DNA from: Acinetobacter courvalinii
GTDB lineage: Bacteria; Pseudomonadota; Gammaproteobacteria; Pseudomonadales; Moraxellaceae
Reading direction: 5' to 3'
Assembly (NCBI RefSeq): GCF_014635545.1
Contig: NZ_BMDA01000001.1
Span: 1,938,739-2,002,738 of the forward strand
Length of the DNA: 64,000 nucleotides
This document shows positions 10,599-18,965 of the stretch, piece by piece. Position 1 is the first letter of the stretch. The number at the start of each line of letters is the position of its first letter. The translations under genes were made by a program, and so were the position numbers. Under the pieces are notes generated by a model that made no database searches, was not told the DNA's origin, and saw only the letters and a program-made list of their open reading frames with translations.

Positions 10599-10911
10599 AT
10601 CCTTAATCTCTCTTTGAGGAACTCATTTCCTCAATAGCAATTCGTGAGAGTAAATGTAGGTTTCACAACCTGCCTTGCCAGTGCCATATCCGGATGACCT
10701 GACATTTATTTCTATTGTTTGCAGCTCATTGTTGAGCGATAGGTATGGAAGCACGGGAAAAAAGATAAAAGAGGTCTAGTCGAGACATGAAGCATGCTCA
10801 ACAAAATCTAGTTTTTCTCACCCGGCATGAGATTTATGAAATTTCAGTGTTCTGTATTTTCATATTTTCATCCTTGAAATTTAGCAATCCTGAACTCGAC
10901 CTTTTATAGCG
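10599..10911. other. Leader region of the permease gene with inverted repeats
   Basis: 313 bp between the aldehyde dehydrogenase stop and the permease start, with no credible ORF. It holds a hairpin close to the permease start (TTGAGGAA / TTCCTCAA, 10614-10634). It also holds a 9-bp inverted repeat TTGTTGAGC (10729-10737) / GCTCAACAA (10796-10804); the left arm can also fold locally with GCTCA at 10724-10728. These may be read-through or attenuation signals between the catabolic genes and the transport genes. Confidence 0.4.
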
Positions 10912-12381
10912 CTATCGCATTACAAAAGGATCATCAATCGGTTGATCCGAGGTCCGTAACCAGACCGTTTTTGTGGTGGTGTAATCCAGCACGGCATCTG
11001 CTCCACCTTCACGACCATGACCGGATAAACCATGACCGCCAAAAGGCGCCAGTGGAGAAACGGCGCGATAAGTATTCAACCAGACAATGCCTGAACGAAT
11101 GGCTTTGGTCATACGATGTGCGCGGCTTAAGTTGTTGGTAAACACACCTGCTGCCAGTCCATAAGGGGTATTGTTGGCTTTTTGAACCGCTTCTGCTTCG
11201 CTACTAAAACTCACCACAGACAGGACTGGCCCAAATAACTCAGTCATGACGCAATCTGCCTGTGGGACATCACTACAATCTAGAATTGTTGGGGGATAGT
11301 AATACCCTGCTCTTGCCAATGATTTTCCGCCGGTTAATAATTTTGCGCCTTGCTGAATTGAGCTAGCCACGACCTGCTCAATTTTTTCACGTTGACGTAA
11401 TGTGCATAAGGGCCCGTATTCCGTTGCCAGGTCTTCAGGCAAACCTATATTGATGGTTTGGACCCGCTCAACCAGACGCTGCACAAACTCATCCTTAATA
11501 CTTGCCTCAACCAGTAACCGTGAACCTGCAACACAACTCTGTCCTGTAGCCGCAAAAATTGCAGCAACTTGAGCATTGACCGCACTTTGCAGATCCGCAT
11601 CAGCAAATACAATAAACGGAGATTTACCACCTAACTCAAGCGATACTTTTGCCAGATTCTCAGCAGAATTACGCACAATATGTCGTGCCGTTTCAGGGCC
11701 TCCGGTAAATGCCACATGTGCAACATCGGGATGACTGCTTAACACTGCACCGCATTCGGGGCCAAAACCAGTAATGACATTAACTACACCTGCTGGAAAA
11801 CCGGCTTCATGCACCAAACGCGCAAAAGCAAGTAACGGTGCTGGCCCTTCTTCTGATGCTTTCAGTACAACAGTACATCCAGCGGCCAAAGCGGGCCCCA
11901 GTTTGACTGCCGAGAGAAACAACTGACTATTCCACGGCACAATTGCAGCAATGACACCCACAGGTTCGTGGATTGTCCAGGCCTGCATATCCTGCTTATC
12001 AATCGGTAAATAACTGCCTTCAAGCTTGTCGGCAATGCCTGCGTAATAGCGATAATACTCAGCGACATAGGCAATCTGACTTGAAGTTTCGCGAATGATT
12101 TTGCCTGTATCGCTGGTTTCATATTGAGCCAGTTGTGGCGCCGCTTGTTCAATCAGCTCTGCCAGTTTATAAAGTAGTTTACCTCGTTGAGAAGCCGTTA
12201 AACCTGCCCATGCACTCTCCTGTAAAGCATGGGTGGCGGCTGCCACAGCACGGTTCACTTCATCACGGCGTGCTTCCGGCATTTTGGCCCAGACCTGTCC
12301 TGTTGCCGGATTGATACTGTCAAACTGGGCAGCACCGTCTTCAAATTGACCATTAATATATAACTGGAATTGAGAAGTCAT
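10912..12381 (-). CDS. tgnC: Aldehyde dehydrogenase, probable TgnC type
   Basis: Aldehyde dehydrogenase of 489 residues. Catalytic elements are intact: PWN at 149, FTGG near 225, Glu249 in LELGGKSP and the nucleophile Cys283 in GQSCVAG. AGGAG precedes the ATG, and the gene follows the LLM oxygenase by 11 nt. In the trigonelline pathway TgnC oxidises the semialdehyde/hydroxybutyrolactone ring-opening product to an N-methylformamido-methylene succinate, and this gene fills that position. The other ALDH of the cluster (6413-7870) resembles SSADH more, which supports this division of labour. Exact substrate is inferred from context. Confidence 0.72.
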   Translation of the reverse strand: MTSQFQLYINGQFEDGAAQFDSINPATGQVWAKMPEARRDEVNRAVAAATHALQESAWAGLTASQRGKLLYKLAELIEQAAPQLAQYETSDTGKIIRETSSQIAYVAEYYRYYAGIADKLEGSYLPIDKQDMQAWTIHEPVGVIAAIVPWNSQLFLSAVKLGPALAAGCTVVLKASEEGPAPLLAFARLVHEAGFPAGVVNVITGFGPECGAVLSSHPDVAHVAFTGGPETARHIVRNSAENLAKVSLELGGKSPFIVFADADLQSAVNAQVAAIFAATGQSCVAGSRLLVEASIKDEFVQRLVERVQTINIGLPEDLATEYGPLCTLRQREKIEQVVASSIQQGAKLLTGGKSLARAGYYYPPTILDCSDVPQADCVMTELFGPVLSVVSFSSEAEAVQKANNTPYGLAAGVFTNNLSRAHRMTKAIRSGIVWLNTYRAVSPLAPFGGHGLSGHGREGGADAVLDYTTTKTVWLRTSDQPIDDPFVMR

Positions 12382-12392
12382 GCTCTTCTCTC

Positions 12393-13430
12393 CTATGCAA
12401 ATGCAGGCATCACGTCATTGATCATACGGAGTAACGAGGCTTTTTTACGTTCAAAGCTCATTCCGGTATCAATCCAGAATGAATACTCGTTATATCCCAT
12501 CGCCTCATAGGCTTTTAAACGTTCAATCACTTCCTGCGCTTCACCAATCACGTTATTTTGACGCATGGCTTCGGAGGTGTAGAAAGGATGTTGAGCCATT
12601 TCTTCTTTACTGATAGGTGCGATGAGACCTTGATTAATTTCGCGCTCATTTTTAAACCATGCACCAAAATAATTATAGAAGGCATTAATTTCTTCCGCTG
12701 CAACTTGTGCATCTGCCTCACTCTCTGCCACATAGGTATGGCGGAGTAACATAATTTCCGGACGTGGAATATCAGCAAACTTTTCACACGCGGCATTGAA
12801 ATGCCCCATCAGTTTTTCAACTTCATCATCACCAAAATGCAGCGGTGTGACCTGTACATTACAACCATGCTGTACTGCAAATTCATGGCTATTTGGATCA
12901 CGTGCCGCCACCCAGATCGGAGGGAATGGCTGTTGTAAAGGCTGTGGTGCGGAGGTGGTTTTTGGGAACTGCCAAAATTCGCCCTTATGTTCGTAGTCGC
13001 CTTTCCAGAGATTTTTGATGGCAGGAATCATTTCACGTAGACGTTGCCCTGCACTCCATGCATCCATCCCAGGGACCATCCGCTCATATTCAAATGAGTA
13101 AGCGCCTCGTGCAATCCCAATATCTAACCGACCATTGGTAATGATATCGGTCATGGCCGCTTCGCCTGCCAACTTGATCGGATGCCAGAAAGGAGCAACC
13201 ACTGTGCCTGTACCCAAGCGCACATTTTTGGTCTTATTGGCCAGATCAGCCAAATTAATAAACGGATTCGGTGCAATGGTAAAATTCATGGCGTGATGCT
13301 CACCCGTCCAGATCGCATGCATGCCTCCCTGATCCGCAATCTGGCACAGTTCAATCATCTCATCATAAAGCTGTTTCTGCGTTTGCTGATCAGAAACACG
13401 TTCCATGTGTACAAATAATGAAAAACGCAT
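12393..13430 (-). CDS. tgnB: LLM-class flavin-dependent monooxygenase, probable trigonelline oxygenase component
   Basis: A 345-residue bacterial-luciferase-fold monooxygenase. It opens MRFSLFVHMERV, then has GMHAIWTGEHHAMNF (about 35-50), the LGTGTVVAPFWHP block near 75-90 typical of LLM oxygenases, and a C-terminal region ending MINDVMPAFA. Such enzymes use reduced FMN or FAD from a separate reductase, and a flavin reductase gene lies 2 nt upstream. In A. baylyi the TgnAB pair cleaves the C5-C6 bond of the pyridinium ring directly, without prior hydroxylation. A pyrimidine (RutA) role is less likely because RutB, RutC and RutE partners are missing. An AGGA ribosome site precedes the ATG. 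Confidence 0.74.
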   Translation of the reverse strand: MRFSLFVHMERVSDQQTQKQLYDEMIELCQIADQGGMHAIWTGEHHAMNFTIAPNPFINLADLANKTKNVRLGTGTVVAPFWHPIKLAGEAAMTDIITNGRLDIGIARGAYSFEYERMVPGMDAWSAGQRLREMIPAIKNLWKGDYEHKGEFWQFPKTTSAPQPLQQPFPPIWVAARDPNSHEFAVQHGCNVQVTPLHFGDDEVEKLMGHFNAACEKFADIPRPEIMLLRHTYVAESEADAQVAAEEINAFYNYFGAWFKNEREINQGLIAPISKEEMAQHPFYTSEAMRQNNVIGEAQEVIERLKAYEAMGYNEYSFWIDTGMSFERKKASLLRMINDVMPAFA

Positions 13431-13432
13431 AG

Positions 13433-14365
13433 TTAAACTTCCTCTTTAACAATTTGACGAACCGTACCACTGGTTTGATTACCGTAATAAACACCATAAG
13501 TTTTAAGATAATTTTCTTTGCGATAACGCATCAACATGCTTTGCAAAGCGCCATCTACAAAAGTGAGCTGCTCAAGATCATTCAAATCGATGAATTGACC
13601 TTTGTATGCAGTTGCAACCGGGGTATTACACAAGAACGCAATATATTGCTGCTGTGTCGTCACATCGTCATACACTGAATAAATAAAACTTGCTGATGCA
13701 TCAGGTTGATAAGCTGCAAAGATTTTTTCCAAGGCTTTTTCCGCGCCATCTTTATCGACCACCAGATGTGGCAAAGTCCATTTATGGTCCGCAGTTTGTT
13801 CCAGTAGAATCTGGTTCTCATGACCAATCAAGGCCATCATCATCACTTTCATGCTTGAAATGACATCGGTCGATGATTTCGCTGGCGTAAAATAGGCACC
13901 ACGATAATAACCAAGACCTGCAAAACCTGCCGAAGCAAAATTTTCAACTTTACCAATCAGAATGGCATGGTCACCTGCATCAACGATTTGATAGGTGGTA
14001 CAGTCAAACCATGCGCTGACATGATCAATAACCGGGTTTTGGTATTCACTTTTTGTCCATGCAAGATTTGCAAAACGGTCATCACTTGGACGGGCAAAGA
14101 TATTCGACACATCCTTTTGTTCTTCTGCCAAAATATTGATGGCAAAGTGTTTTGTATTTGCAAAGTGTTGATAATTGCTTGATGTCTTGGCAATGCTGAC
14201 GAGCAGCAAAGCTGGGTCCAAAGACACCGAAGCAAAAGAGTTTGCGGTAAAGCCTAATGGCATTCCATCATCTTTACAGGTCGTCACTACGGTAACGCCC
14301 GTCATAAAAGAGCCAAAGGCATCACGTAGTTCACGTATCTTGTTTATTGTATCCATTTCACTCAT
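13433..14365 (-). CDS. tgnA: Flavin reductase with C-terminal Nudix-like domain, probable TgnA
   Basis: 310 residues in two parts. Residues 1 to about 160 are a HpaC/RutF-type flavin reductase ([34 protein letters not shown], and a terminal GLGYYRGAYF). Residues about 165-310 resemble a Nudix fold (MKVMMMALIGHENQILLEQ, KWTLPHLVVD) but lack the REXXEE catalytic box, so I read it as a binding or regulatory module rather than a hydrolase. It would deliver reduced flavin to the LLM oxygenase 2 nt downstream. Start: the ATG at 14365 is 8 nt from AAGGA; the ATG at 14371 would leave only 2 nt. Confidence 0.76.
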   Translation of the reverse strand: MSEMDTINKIRELRDAFGSFMTGVTVVTTCKDDGMPLGFTANSFASVSLDPALLLVSIAKTSSNYQHFANTKHFAINILAEEQKDVSNIFARPSDDRFANLAWTKSEYQNPVIDHVSAWFDCTTYQIVDAGDHAILIGKVENFASAGFAGLGYYRGAYFTPAKSSTDVISSMKVMMMALIGHENQILLEQTADHKWTLPHLVVDKDGAEKALEKIFAAYQPDASASFIYSVYDDVTTQQQYIAFLCNTPVATAYKGQFIDLNDLEQLTFVDGALQSMLMRYRKENYLKTYGVYYGNQTSGTVRQIVKEEV

Positions 14366-14389
14366 TGCCATATTCCTTCATTGAGCAAC

Positions 14390-15181
14390 TTAGACGCTGG
14401 TTTCCAACCACGCTTGCATTGCACTATTGACTTGATCCGGAGCCGTCAGGTTGACCATGTGACGCTCATTCTCAATCACGATCGCCTTACCCTTTTGCGC
14501 CTGACTGGCCATTTGTATTGCCATTTCCGCAGTAGAGTTGGGATCGCCCGTACCTGTTAAAATCAAGGCAGGACATCCTATTTTTGGCCATTGATCTGCA
14601 TACACTGCATCACCTTGTGCAAAGGCAGCATAAGCAGTGGCATAACCCGACATATCCACTTGCTGTAACCAGGATTTCACCTTTGAGGCAGCCTGACGTT
14701 CAACCTCACTCTGACCAAACCAGCGTTGTAATGGGGTCTCGATATCGATATGACCTGTTTTTAACGCTTCGGCGCGTTGAATCACGGCATCTTTAGCTTC
14801 CGCTGAACGCTTATAAACCCCATTGAGCACAGCCATACGCTTGACTAAATCAGGACGGGTTGCGCTGACGCCTGTGGTGATTAGTGATCCCATAGAATGT
14901 CCAGCCAAATTCACAGCGCCAACATCCAAAGCGATAATCAATTCGATGGTCCAGTCCACAAAATCCTGTAACTGGGCATCATCTGCTAATTTGGTACTTT
15001 GTCCATGGCCTGGCATATCCACTGAAATCACCCGATAGTGGTTCGAGAAGAATTCGATTTGTGGATACCATGCTGCTGCTTGCATCCCAACACCATGAAT
15101 CAGAACCAGCGGTTCTCCCTCGCCCTGCTCAAAATAATGAGCAATGCGGTTATTTGACAGCTGCAGGGTTTTTGAGATCAT
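14390..15181 (-). CDS. tgnD: Alpha/beta hydrolase, probable formamido-methylene-succinate hydrolase (TgnD)
   Basis: A 263-residue alpha/beta-hydrolase. It has the oxyanion HGVG at 29-32, the nucleophile Ser96 in GHSMGS, an acid candidate in TGTGDPNST and the histidine in ENERHMVN near the C-terminus. Enzymes of this kind split (E)-2-(acylaminomethylene)succinates in vitamin B6 and trigonelline breakdown, releasing formate or acetate, amine, CO2 and succinate semialdehyde. It begins inside the upstream gene (32-nt overlap, different frame) with an AGAGTTAGG ribosome site, so translation is probably coupled. Context with the ring-cleaving pair supports the TgnD role; a general esterase cannot be excluded. 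Confidence 0.72.
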   Translation of the reverse strand: MISKTLQLSNNRIAHYFEQGEGEPLVLIHGVGMQAAAWYPQIEFFSNHYRVISVDMPGHGQSTKLADDAQLQDFVDWTIELIIALDVGAVNLAGHSMGSLITTGVSATRPDLVKRMAVLNGVYKRSAEAKDAVIQRAEALKTGHIDIETPLQRWFGQSEVERQAASKVKSWLQQVDMSGYATAYAAFAQGDAVYADQWPKIGCPALILTGTGDPNSTAEMAIQMASQAQKGKAIVIENERHMVNLTAPDQVNSAMQAWLETSV

Positions 15182-15752
15182 GACCTAACTCTTCCAAATC
15201 TTGATAACGATCTCCAATACGATGATGTGGTCGACCACCTGTCGCAGCACCAATCACCACCACCAGCTCATCAGCAGCAGGTGCATCTGGAATTGCAAAT
15301 TGTAAAGTCAAATAATGGGAACGACGTCCTTCATCATTCTTGTCCATCATTGGAATCAAGATTGGCGCATTGGCTGGGCCACGGGTATTATTAAATGCCA
15401 GATAGGATTTCGCACCAACGGCACTGCGATAGGTATTGCCAAAATGCAGGGTATGAATCAGTGCAGAGGCATGTTCAAGTTCGCCCTCCAGCCCCACCAC
15501 AGCACTTTTACCAAAGGCTTGTACCGCTTCGCCAGAACCGACTTCATCAAGAATCAGTTGGGTCAAATGTTCACTCAGTAGAGGTGCAATACGGCGGATC
15601 TCAGGTGCCAGATTTTCAACATAGCCCTGACCTGCCCAAGGATTTTTGATCACAGCTGCTGCTGCCACCATTTTTAAAGGTGTGGGTGCTGCTTTGCCAC
15701 CATCAATATAGGTGGTTTCCACATGGAGCACTGTTTTACGGATTAGATTCAT
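15150..15752 (-). CDS. AA_synth / DUF1185-family protein of unclear function
   Basis: A 200-residue soluble protein of the 'amino acid synthesis' family (PF06684). It opens MNLIRKTVLHVETTYIDGG and has AAAAVIKNPWAGQGYVENL near 30-50, GEGELEHASALIHTLHFG near 88-105 in slightly different wording (VGLEGELEHASALIH), and GGRPHHRIGDR near 175. The family has no settled biochemical role. It is the first gene of the main catabolic operon, preceded by AAGGAAG, just downstream of the palindromic operator. It may stabilise or convert the unstable ring-opened intermediate, or assist the dehydrogenase steps. That is inference from position only. Confidence 0.7.
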   Translation of the reverse strand: MNLIRKTVLHVETTYIDGGKAAPTPLKMVAAAAVIKNPWAGQGYVENLAPEIRRIAPLLSEHLTQLILDEVGSGEAVQAFGKSAVVGLEGELEHASALIHTLHFGNTYRSAVGAKSYLAFNNTRGPANAPILIPMMDKNDEGRRSHYLTLQFAIPDAPAADELVVVIGAATGGRPHHRIGDRYQDLEELGHDLKNPAAVK

Positions 15753-15787
15753 TGTTCTTCCTTGCGTGTGAATTTATCTTGTCATTC

Positions 15788-15809
15788 GTATTATGGTATA
15801 CCATAATAC
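15788..15809. promoter_or_regulatory. Perfect palindromic operator between the GntR gene and the main operon
   Basis: A perfect 22-bp palindrome whose core is ATGGTATACCAT, with outer arms GTATT and AATAC. It lies 36 bp upstream of the 15150-15752 gene and 96 bp upstream of the GntR start. TGGTATACCA-type palindromes are classic targets of GntR/FadR-FCD regulators, so it is probably the site of the adjacent 15905-16567 product. The similar site at 7940-7960 supports this. Confidence 0.75.
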
Positions 15810-15904
15810 ATAATGAAAAAAAAGCAAGAGTTTGCTATGCTCTTTTTAAGCAAAGAACATGTAACAAAATTCTGCCTTACTGAAATATGGAAAGATGAAG
15901 TTCT

Positions 15905-16567
15905 ATGAATCTTAAAATTGAAAACCCGCCTGTGACCTTACGCGAGCTCTGTCTGGATAAAGTGCGTAATGCCATTATTACAGGTTATTTTCCTTCTGGA
16001 AAAAGACTGGTTGAACGGACACTCTGTGAAGAACTGGGTGTAAGCCGCTCTGTGGTGCGGGAAGTGATTCGCTATCTGGAAGCAGAAGGTCTGGTTGAAA
16101 TCTTGCCCAATAAAGGTCCGATTGTTTCATTACTGGACTGGGAAATTGCCTCACAAATCTATGAGATTCGTCTTTTACTCGAGCAAAGTGCGGTTGCAGA
16201 TTGCACCCAGAATCTGACCGATCATACCACCCAGCAATTGCAGCACTTACTGGCCGAGCTTGAACAGGCATTTGCCGCGGATGATATCAATTTGATTATT
16301 GCCACCTCTGCAAAGCTTTATGAAACCATTTTTACCACCGCAAAACATTATATTGCCTGGGAAGTGGTGCAACGTTTGAATGGCCGCATTAGCCGTCTTC
16401 GCGCTATGACCATGAAATCCAGCAAACGTGAAATTTCAGGTTACCAACGTATCAAAAATATGTGTGAAGCCATCTACTTACATAAAGATGCCGATAAAGC
16501 CAAGCAAGCTGTTGCGGAACATATTGCAGAAGCGGCATCTGTCGCAAAAAATATTTTGAATAGTTAA
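15905..16567 (+). CDS. GntR-family (FCD subfamily) transcriptional regulator of the catabolic cluster
   Basis: A 220-residue GntR regulator. The N-terminal winged helix (about residues 10-75) reads LRELCLDKVRNAIITGYF, then ERTLCEELGVSRSVVREVIRYLEAEGLVEI. The all-helical FCD effector domain follows (about 85-215). It is divergent from the trigonelline-type operon with a perfect palindrome between them, and co-directional with a DUF1330 gene 56 nt downstream. It most likely represses both catabolic operons until the substrate or an intermediate is bound; FCD domains often bind metal and carboxylates. The regulated set is inferred from the shared operator. Confidence 0.85.
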   Translation: MNLKIENPPVTLRELCLDKVRNAIITGYFPSGKRLVERTLCEELGVSRSVVREVIRYLEAEGLVEILPNKGPIVSLLDWEIASQIYEIRLLLEQSAVADCTQNLTDHTTQQLQHLLAELEQAFAADDINLIIATSAKLYETIFTTAKHYIAWEVVQRLNGRISRLRAMTMKSSKREISGYQRIKNMCEAIYLHKDADKAKQAVAEHIAEAASVAKNILNS

Positions 16568-16623
16568 TTACGAAAACGGAACCATAAGGCCGATGAAGCC
16601 TTAACTGACATAAGGATATAAGC

Positions 16624-16911
16624 ATGTCTGCATACTGGATTGCTCACGTTACCATCCATGATCTGGAGCAATATCAACAATATATGGCCTTGGCACCGCA
16701 TGCTTTTGAAAAATATGGAGCAAAGTTTCTTGCCAGAGGCGGTAATTCGACTTGTCTGGAAGGTTCAGAATATCAGCGTCATGTCATTATTGAATTTGCT
16801 GACTTAGCAACAGCACAGGCTTGTTACCATTCAGAAGAGTATTTGAAAGCACGCCTGGCCCGTAAAGATTGTGCAGATGTGATGATCAATATTGTAGAGA
16901 GTCTGGATTAA
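16624..16911 (+). CDS. DUF1330 family protein
   Basis: A 95-residue protein with the DUF1330 (dimeric alpha/beta barrel) pattern: AYWIAHVTIHDLEQYQQYM at the start, KFLARGGNSTCLEG in the middle and VIIEFADLATAQACYHSEEY near residue 65. The family has no fixed function, but the fold is shared with small monooxygenases and EthD-like proteins. An AAGGATATAAGC leader gives a good ribosome site. It follows the GntR regulator and probably shares its transcript, hinting at an accessory role in the same pathway. Confidence 0.8.
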   Translation: MSAYWIAHVTIHDLEQYQQYMALAPHAFEKYGAKFLARGGNSTCLEGSEYQRHVIIEFADLATAQACYHSEEYLKARLARKDCADVMINIVESLD

Positions 16912-16919
16912 GCTGGAGC

Positions 16920-16956
16920 GGCATAAAAGAGCGTTTTTTACATCTTTTTTTATGCC
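16920..16956. terminator. Candidate hairpin after the DUF1330 gene
   Basis: GGCATAAAA pairs with TTTTATGCC; the outer GCTGG / CCAGC could extend the stem after a small bulge. The T-rich run is in the loop rather than after the stem, so terminator function is uncertain. Confidence 0.35.
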
Positions 16957-17026
16957 AGCCCCAACAACAAAGTCACCTGATTCCTATTGGATATCAGTTT
17001 CACTTTAATCCATATCATTCCGACTT

Positions 17027-17869
17027 TTAAGCCCGTTTTTTCTTGGATTTCTTGCTAAAGAAACTCAATGCATGTGAGTAATGGCTTGGCGTAATCCGCT
17101 GAATCAGATCAATGATTTTGGCATCATTTCCAATCAGTACCCGTGCTTTATCTGCTTTCACAGCTTCAAGAATAATTTTGGCAGCTTGTTCAGGTGGTGT
17201 TTTCAACACTTTGTTAAAGGCTTGACTGGCTTTAGCTGGATTCATTCCCAAAGCCCGAATGCTGTCACTCATGCGTGCACTATTGGCAATATTGGTACGA
17301 ATCCCGCCAGGATGCACACAGGTCGAGCTCACCCCATTCTGTTGCAGCTTGAGCTCTTGGCGTAATGACTCGGTAAAACCACGAACCGCGAATTTCGTTG
17401 CATTATAGGCGCTTTGGGTCGGTTGAGCCGTTAAGCCAAACAGGCTGGAAATATTCACAATGTGCCCTTCGCCACTTTGTTTTAAATAAGGCAGAAACTC
17501 TTTGGTGCCATAGACCACACCCCAAAAGTTAATTTTTAAGATCCAGTCCAGTTCCTCATAATCCATCCCTTCGACGGTACTCGCCAGCGCTACACCAGCA
17601 TTATTAAAAATCAGGTTGATCTTGCCGTGTGTCTTAAAACTCTGTTCTGCCCATTCACGGACTGCGTCCTGATCAGAAACATCGAGTTGGGTCAGGGTAA
17701 CATTGACAGGATATTGCTGTAACAAGGCTTTGGTCTCGGCTAATCCCTGTTCATTGACATCGCTCAAAGCCAAATGTGCACCTTGCTGTGCCAGTAAAAC
17801 TGCAAGTTGTCGACCAATCCCTGACCCTGCACCGGTAATGGCTGCGACTTTCTGATTAAAATTTTTCAT
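17027..17869 (-). CDS. Short-chain dehydrogenase/reductase
   Basis: A 280-residue classical SDR with TGAGSGIG at 12-19, NNAG near 89, and the catalytic YNATK with Tyr155 and Lys159. The C-terminus is basic (SKKSKKKRA). The lipid/retinol-like subgroup often has this length and tail, but the substrate cannot be read. Its start overlaps the end of the upstream amidohydrolase gene by 14 bp, so the pair is co-transcribed and probably coupled. There is no obvious link to the trigonelline-type cluster, which ends convergently at about 16.9 kb. Confidence 0.85.
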   Translation of the reverse strand: MKNFNQKVAAITGAGSGIGRQLAVLLAQQGAHLALSDVNEQGLAETKALLQQYPVNVTLTQLDVSDQDAVREWAEQSFKTHGKINLIFNNAGVALASTVEGMDYEELDWILKINFWGVVYGTKEFLPYLKQSGEGHIVNISSLFGLTAQPTQSAYNATKFAVRGFTESLRQELKLQQNGVSSTCVHPGGIRTNIANSARMSDSIRALGMNPAKASQAFNKVLKTPPEQAAKIILEAVKADKARVLIGNDAKIIDLIQRITPSHYSHALSFFSKKSKKKRA

Positions 17870-18965
17870 GGCTAGACTCTAGATGAAGTTGATAAAAATG
17901 GGCTGCATTTTGTCTAAACATGGCATACATTGCCTGTTCACCATAGGGACGAAGTATCTGGATATAGGCCTGAACCAAATCACTGAGTGTTGCATTGACT
18001 TTGTCCATCGGAAAATTAGACGCATACATAATGCGGTTGACGCCAAAGACCTGAACGGCATGTTGAATCATGGGGGTCAGTAAATTGACGATTTCAGCAG
18101 CTGTCGCAGTGCGTTTGTGTTGATAGAAGCGATGTCCTAATACCGGCATCATCAAGCCTGAAATTTTGGCATAGACATTTTTCTGTTCAGCCAGAACTGC
18201 AATATCTTGTTGCCATTGTTTAAAAATAGACTCACGCTGCGCTGCTGTAGTTCCCGTACGCTTACCCACAGCCCCAAACAAGCCAGCGGGTGTCGCCAGA
18301 TGATCGACCACAATCCGGGTGTCAGGAAATTGTTTCGCCAGATTGGTAATTTCTGCTAACTGGGTGGAATACCCCCATGCATCAAAAGATAGATCCATGT
18401 TTGCCAGCTGTTCAAAACCTTTTAAGAATTTCTTGTCACGATAAAGATGCGGCCGATCACACCATCGATAGATCCCACTATCCTCATGCCAGGCCGCCAT
18501 TTTACGAATGCCCCGAAATAGTGGACTGGCCTGCTGATGCGCTTTAAGAATGTCTTTGAACTTTCGGTCTCTGGGATCAGCCGCGGCAACGATAGCACCC
18601 AGCTTTAAACCGTAACTGTTAAACTCTAATTGCTTGATCCAGTGAGTTTCTTCCACCACTCCAAAGCCTGTGTGATGATGCCAGTTCGCTTCGACATGCA
18701 CTACGCTCTCTACAGGAAATAAAACACTATCCTGTTGATAATGCTTGGGTAAATAGGGATTCAGTGCGTATCGGGTTATCCCTAAAGTCTCTAATAATGG
18801 CTTGGGTTTGACCAAACGCACTACGCGATCCATGACAGCGGGATATTTGCCTAAAGTTTTTACCAATACAGCAGCAGAATGCGGTGTGTGATAAGGATCC
18901 CATTGATGAATATGCGGATCAATGATCGAAAAGCCTAATTCTTCCATGCGTTCACTCGATATCAT
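17856..18965 (-). CDS. Amidohydrolase-2 family (TIM-barrel) metal-dependent hydrolase
   Basis: A 369-residue TIM-barrel hydrolase of the PF04909 type. The metal-binding HIH lies at residues 18-20 in IDPHIHQWDP, VVDHLATPAG near 220 supplies another histidine, and a late YASNFPMDK holds the usual aspartate-bearing strand. Relatives hydrolyse lactones or decarboxylate aromatic acids. It forms a two-gene unit with the overlapping SDR. No regulator or transporter is adjacent, so the substrate stays open. Confidence 0.82.
   Translation of the reverse strand: MISSERMEELGFSIIDPHIHQWDPYHTPHSAAVLVKTLGKYPAVMDRVVRLVKPKPLLETLGITRYALNPYLPKHYQQDSVLFPVESVVHVEANWHHHTGFGVVEETHWIKQLEFNSYGLKLGAIVAAADPRDRKFKDILKAHQQASPLFRGIRKMAAWHEDSGIYRWCDRPHLYRDKKFLKGFEQLANMDLSFDAWGYSTQLAEITNLAKQFPDTRIVVDHLATPAGLFGAVGKRTGTTAAQRESIFKQWQQDIAVLAEQKNVYAKISGLMMPVLGHRFYQHKRTATAAEIVNLLTPMIQHAVQVFGVNRIMYASNFPMDKVNATLSDLVQAYIQILRPYGEQAMYAMFRQNAAHFYQLHLESSHEKF

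Noticed and set aside
12393-15181. Reading the LLM oxygenase, flavin reductase and alpha/beta hydrolase as a Rut pyrimidine pathway
   Set aside because: No RutB isochorismatase-like, RutC or RutE gene is present, while two ALDHs including an SSADH are, which fits pyridine-ring cleavage better.
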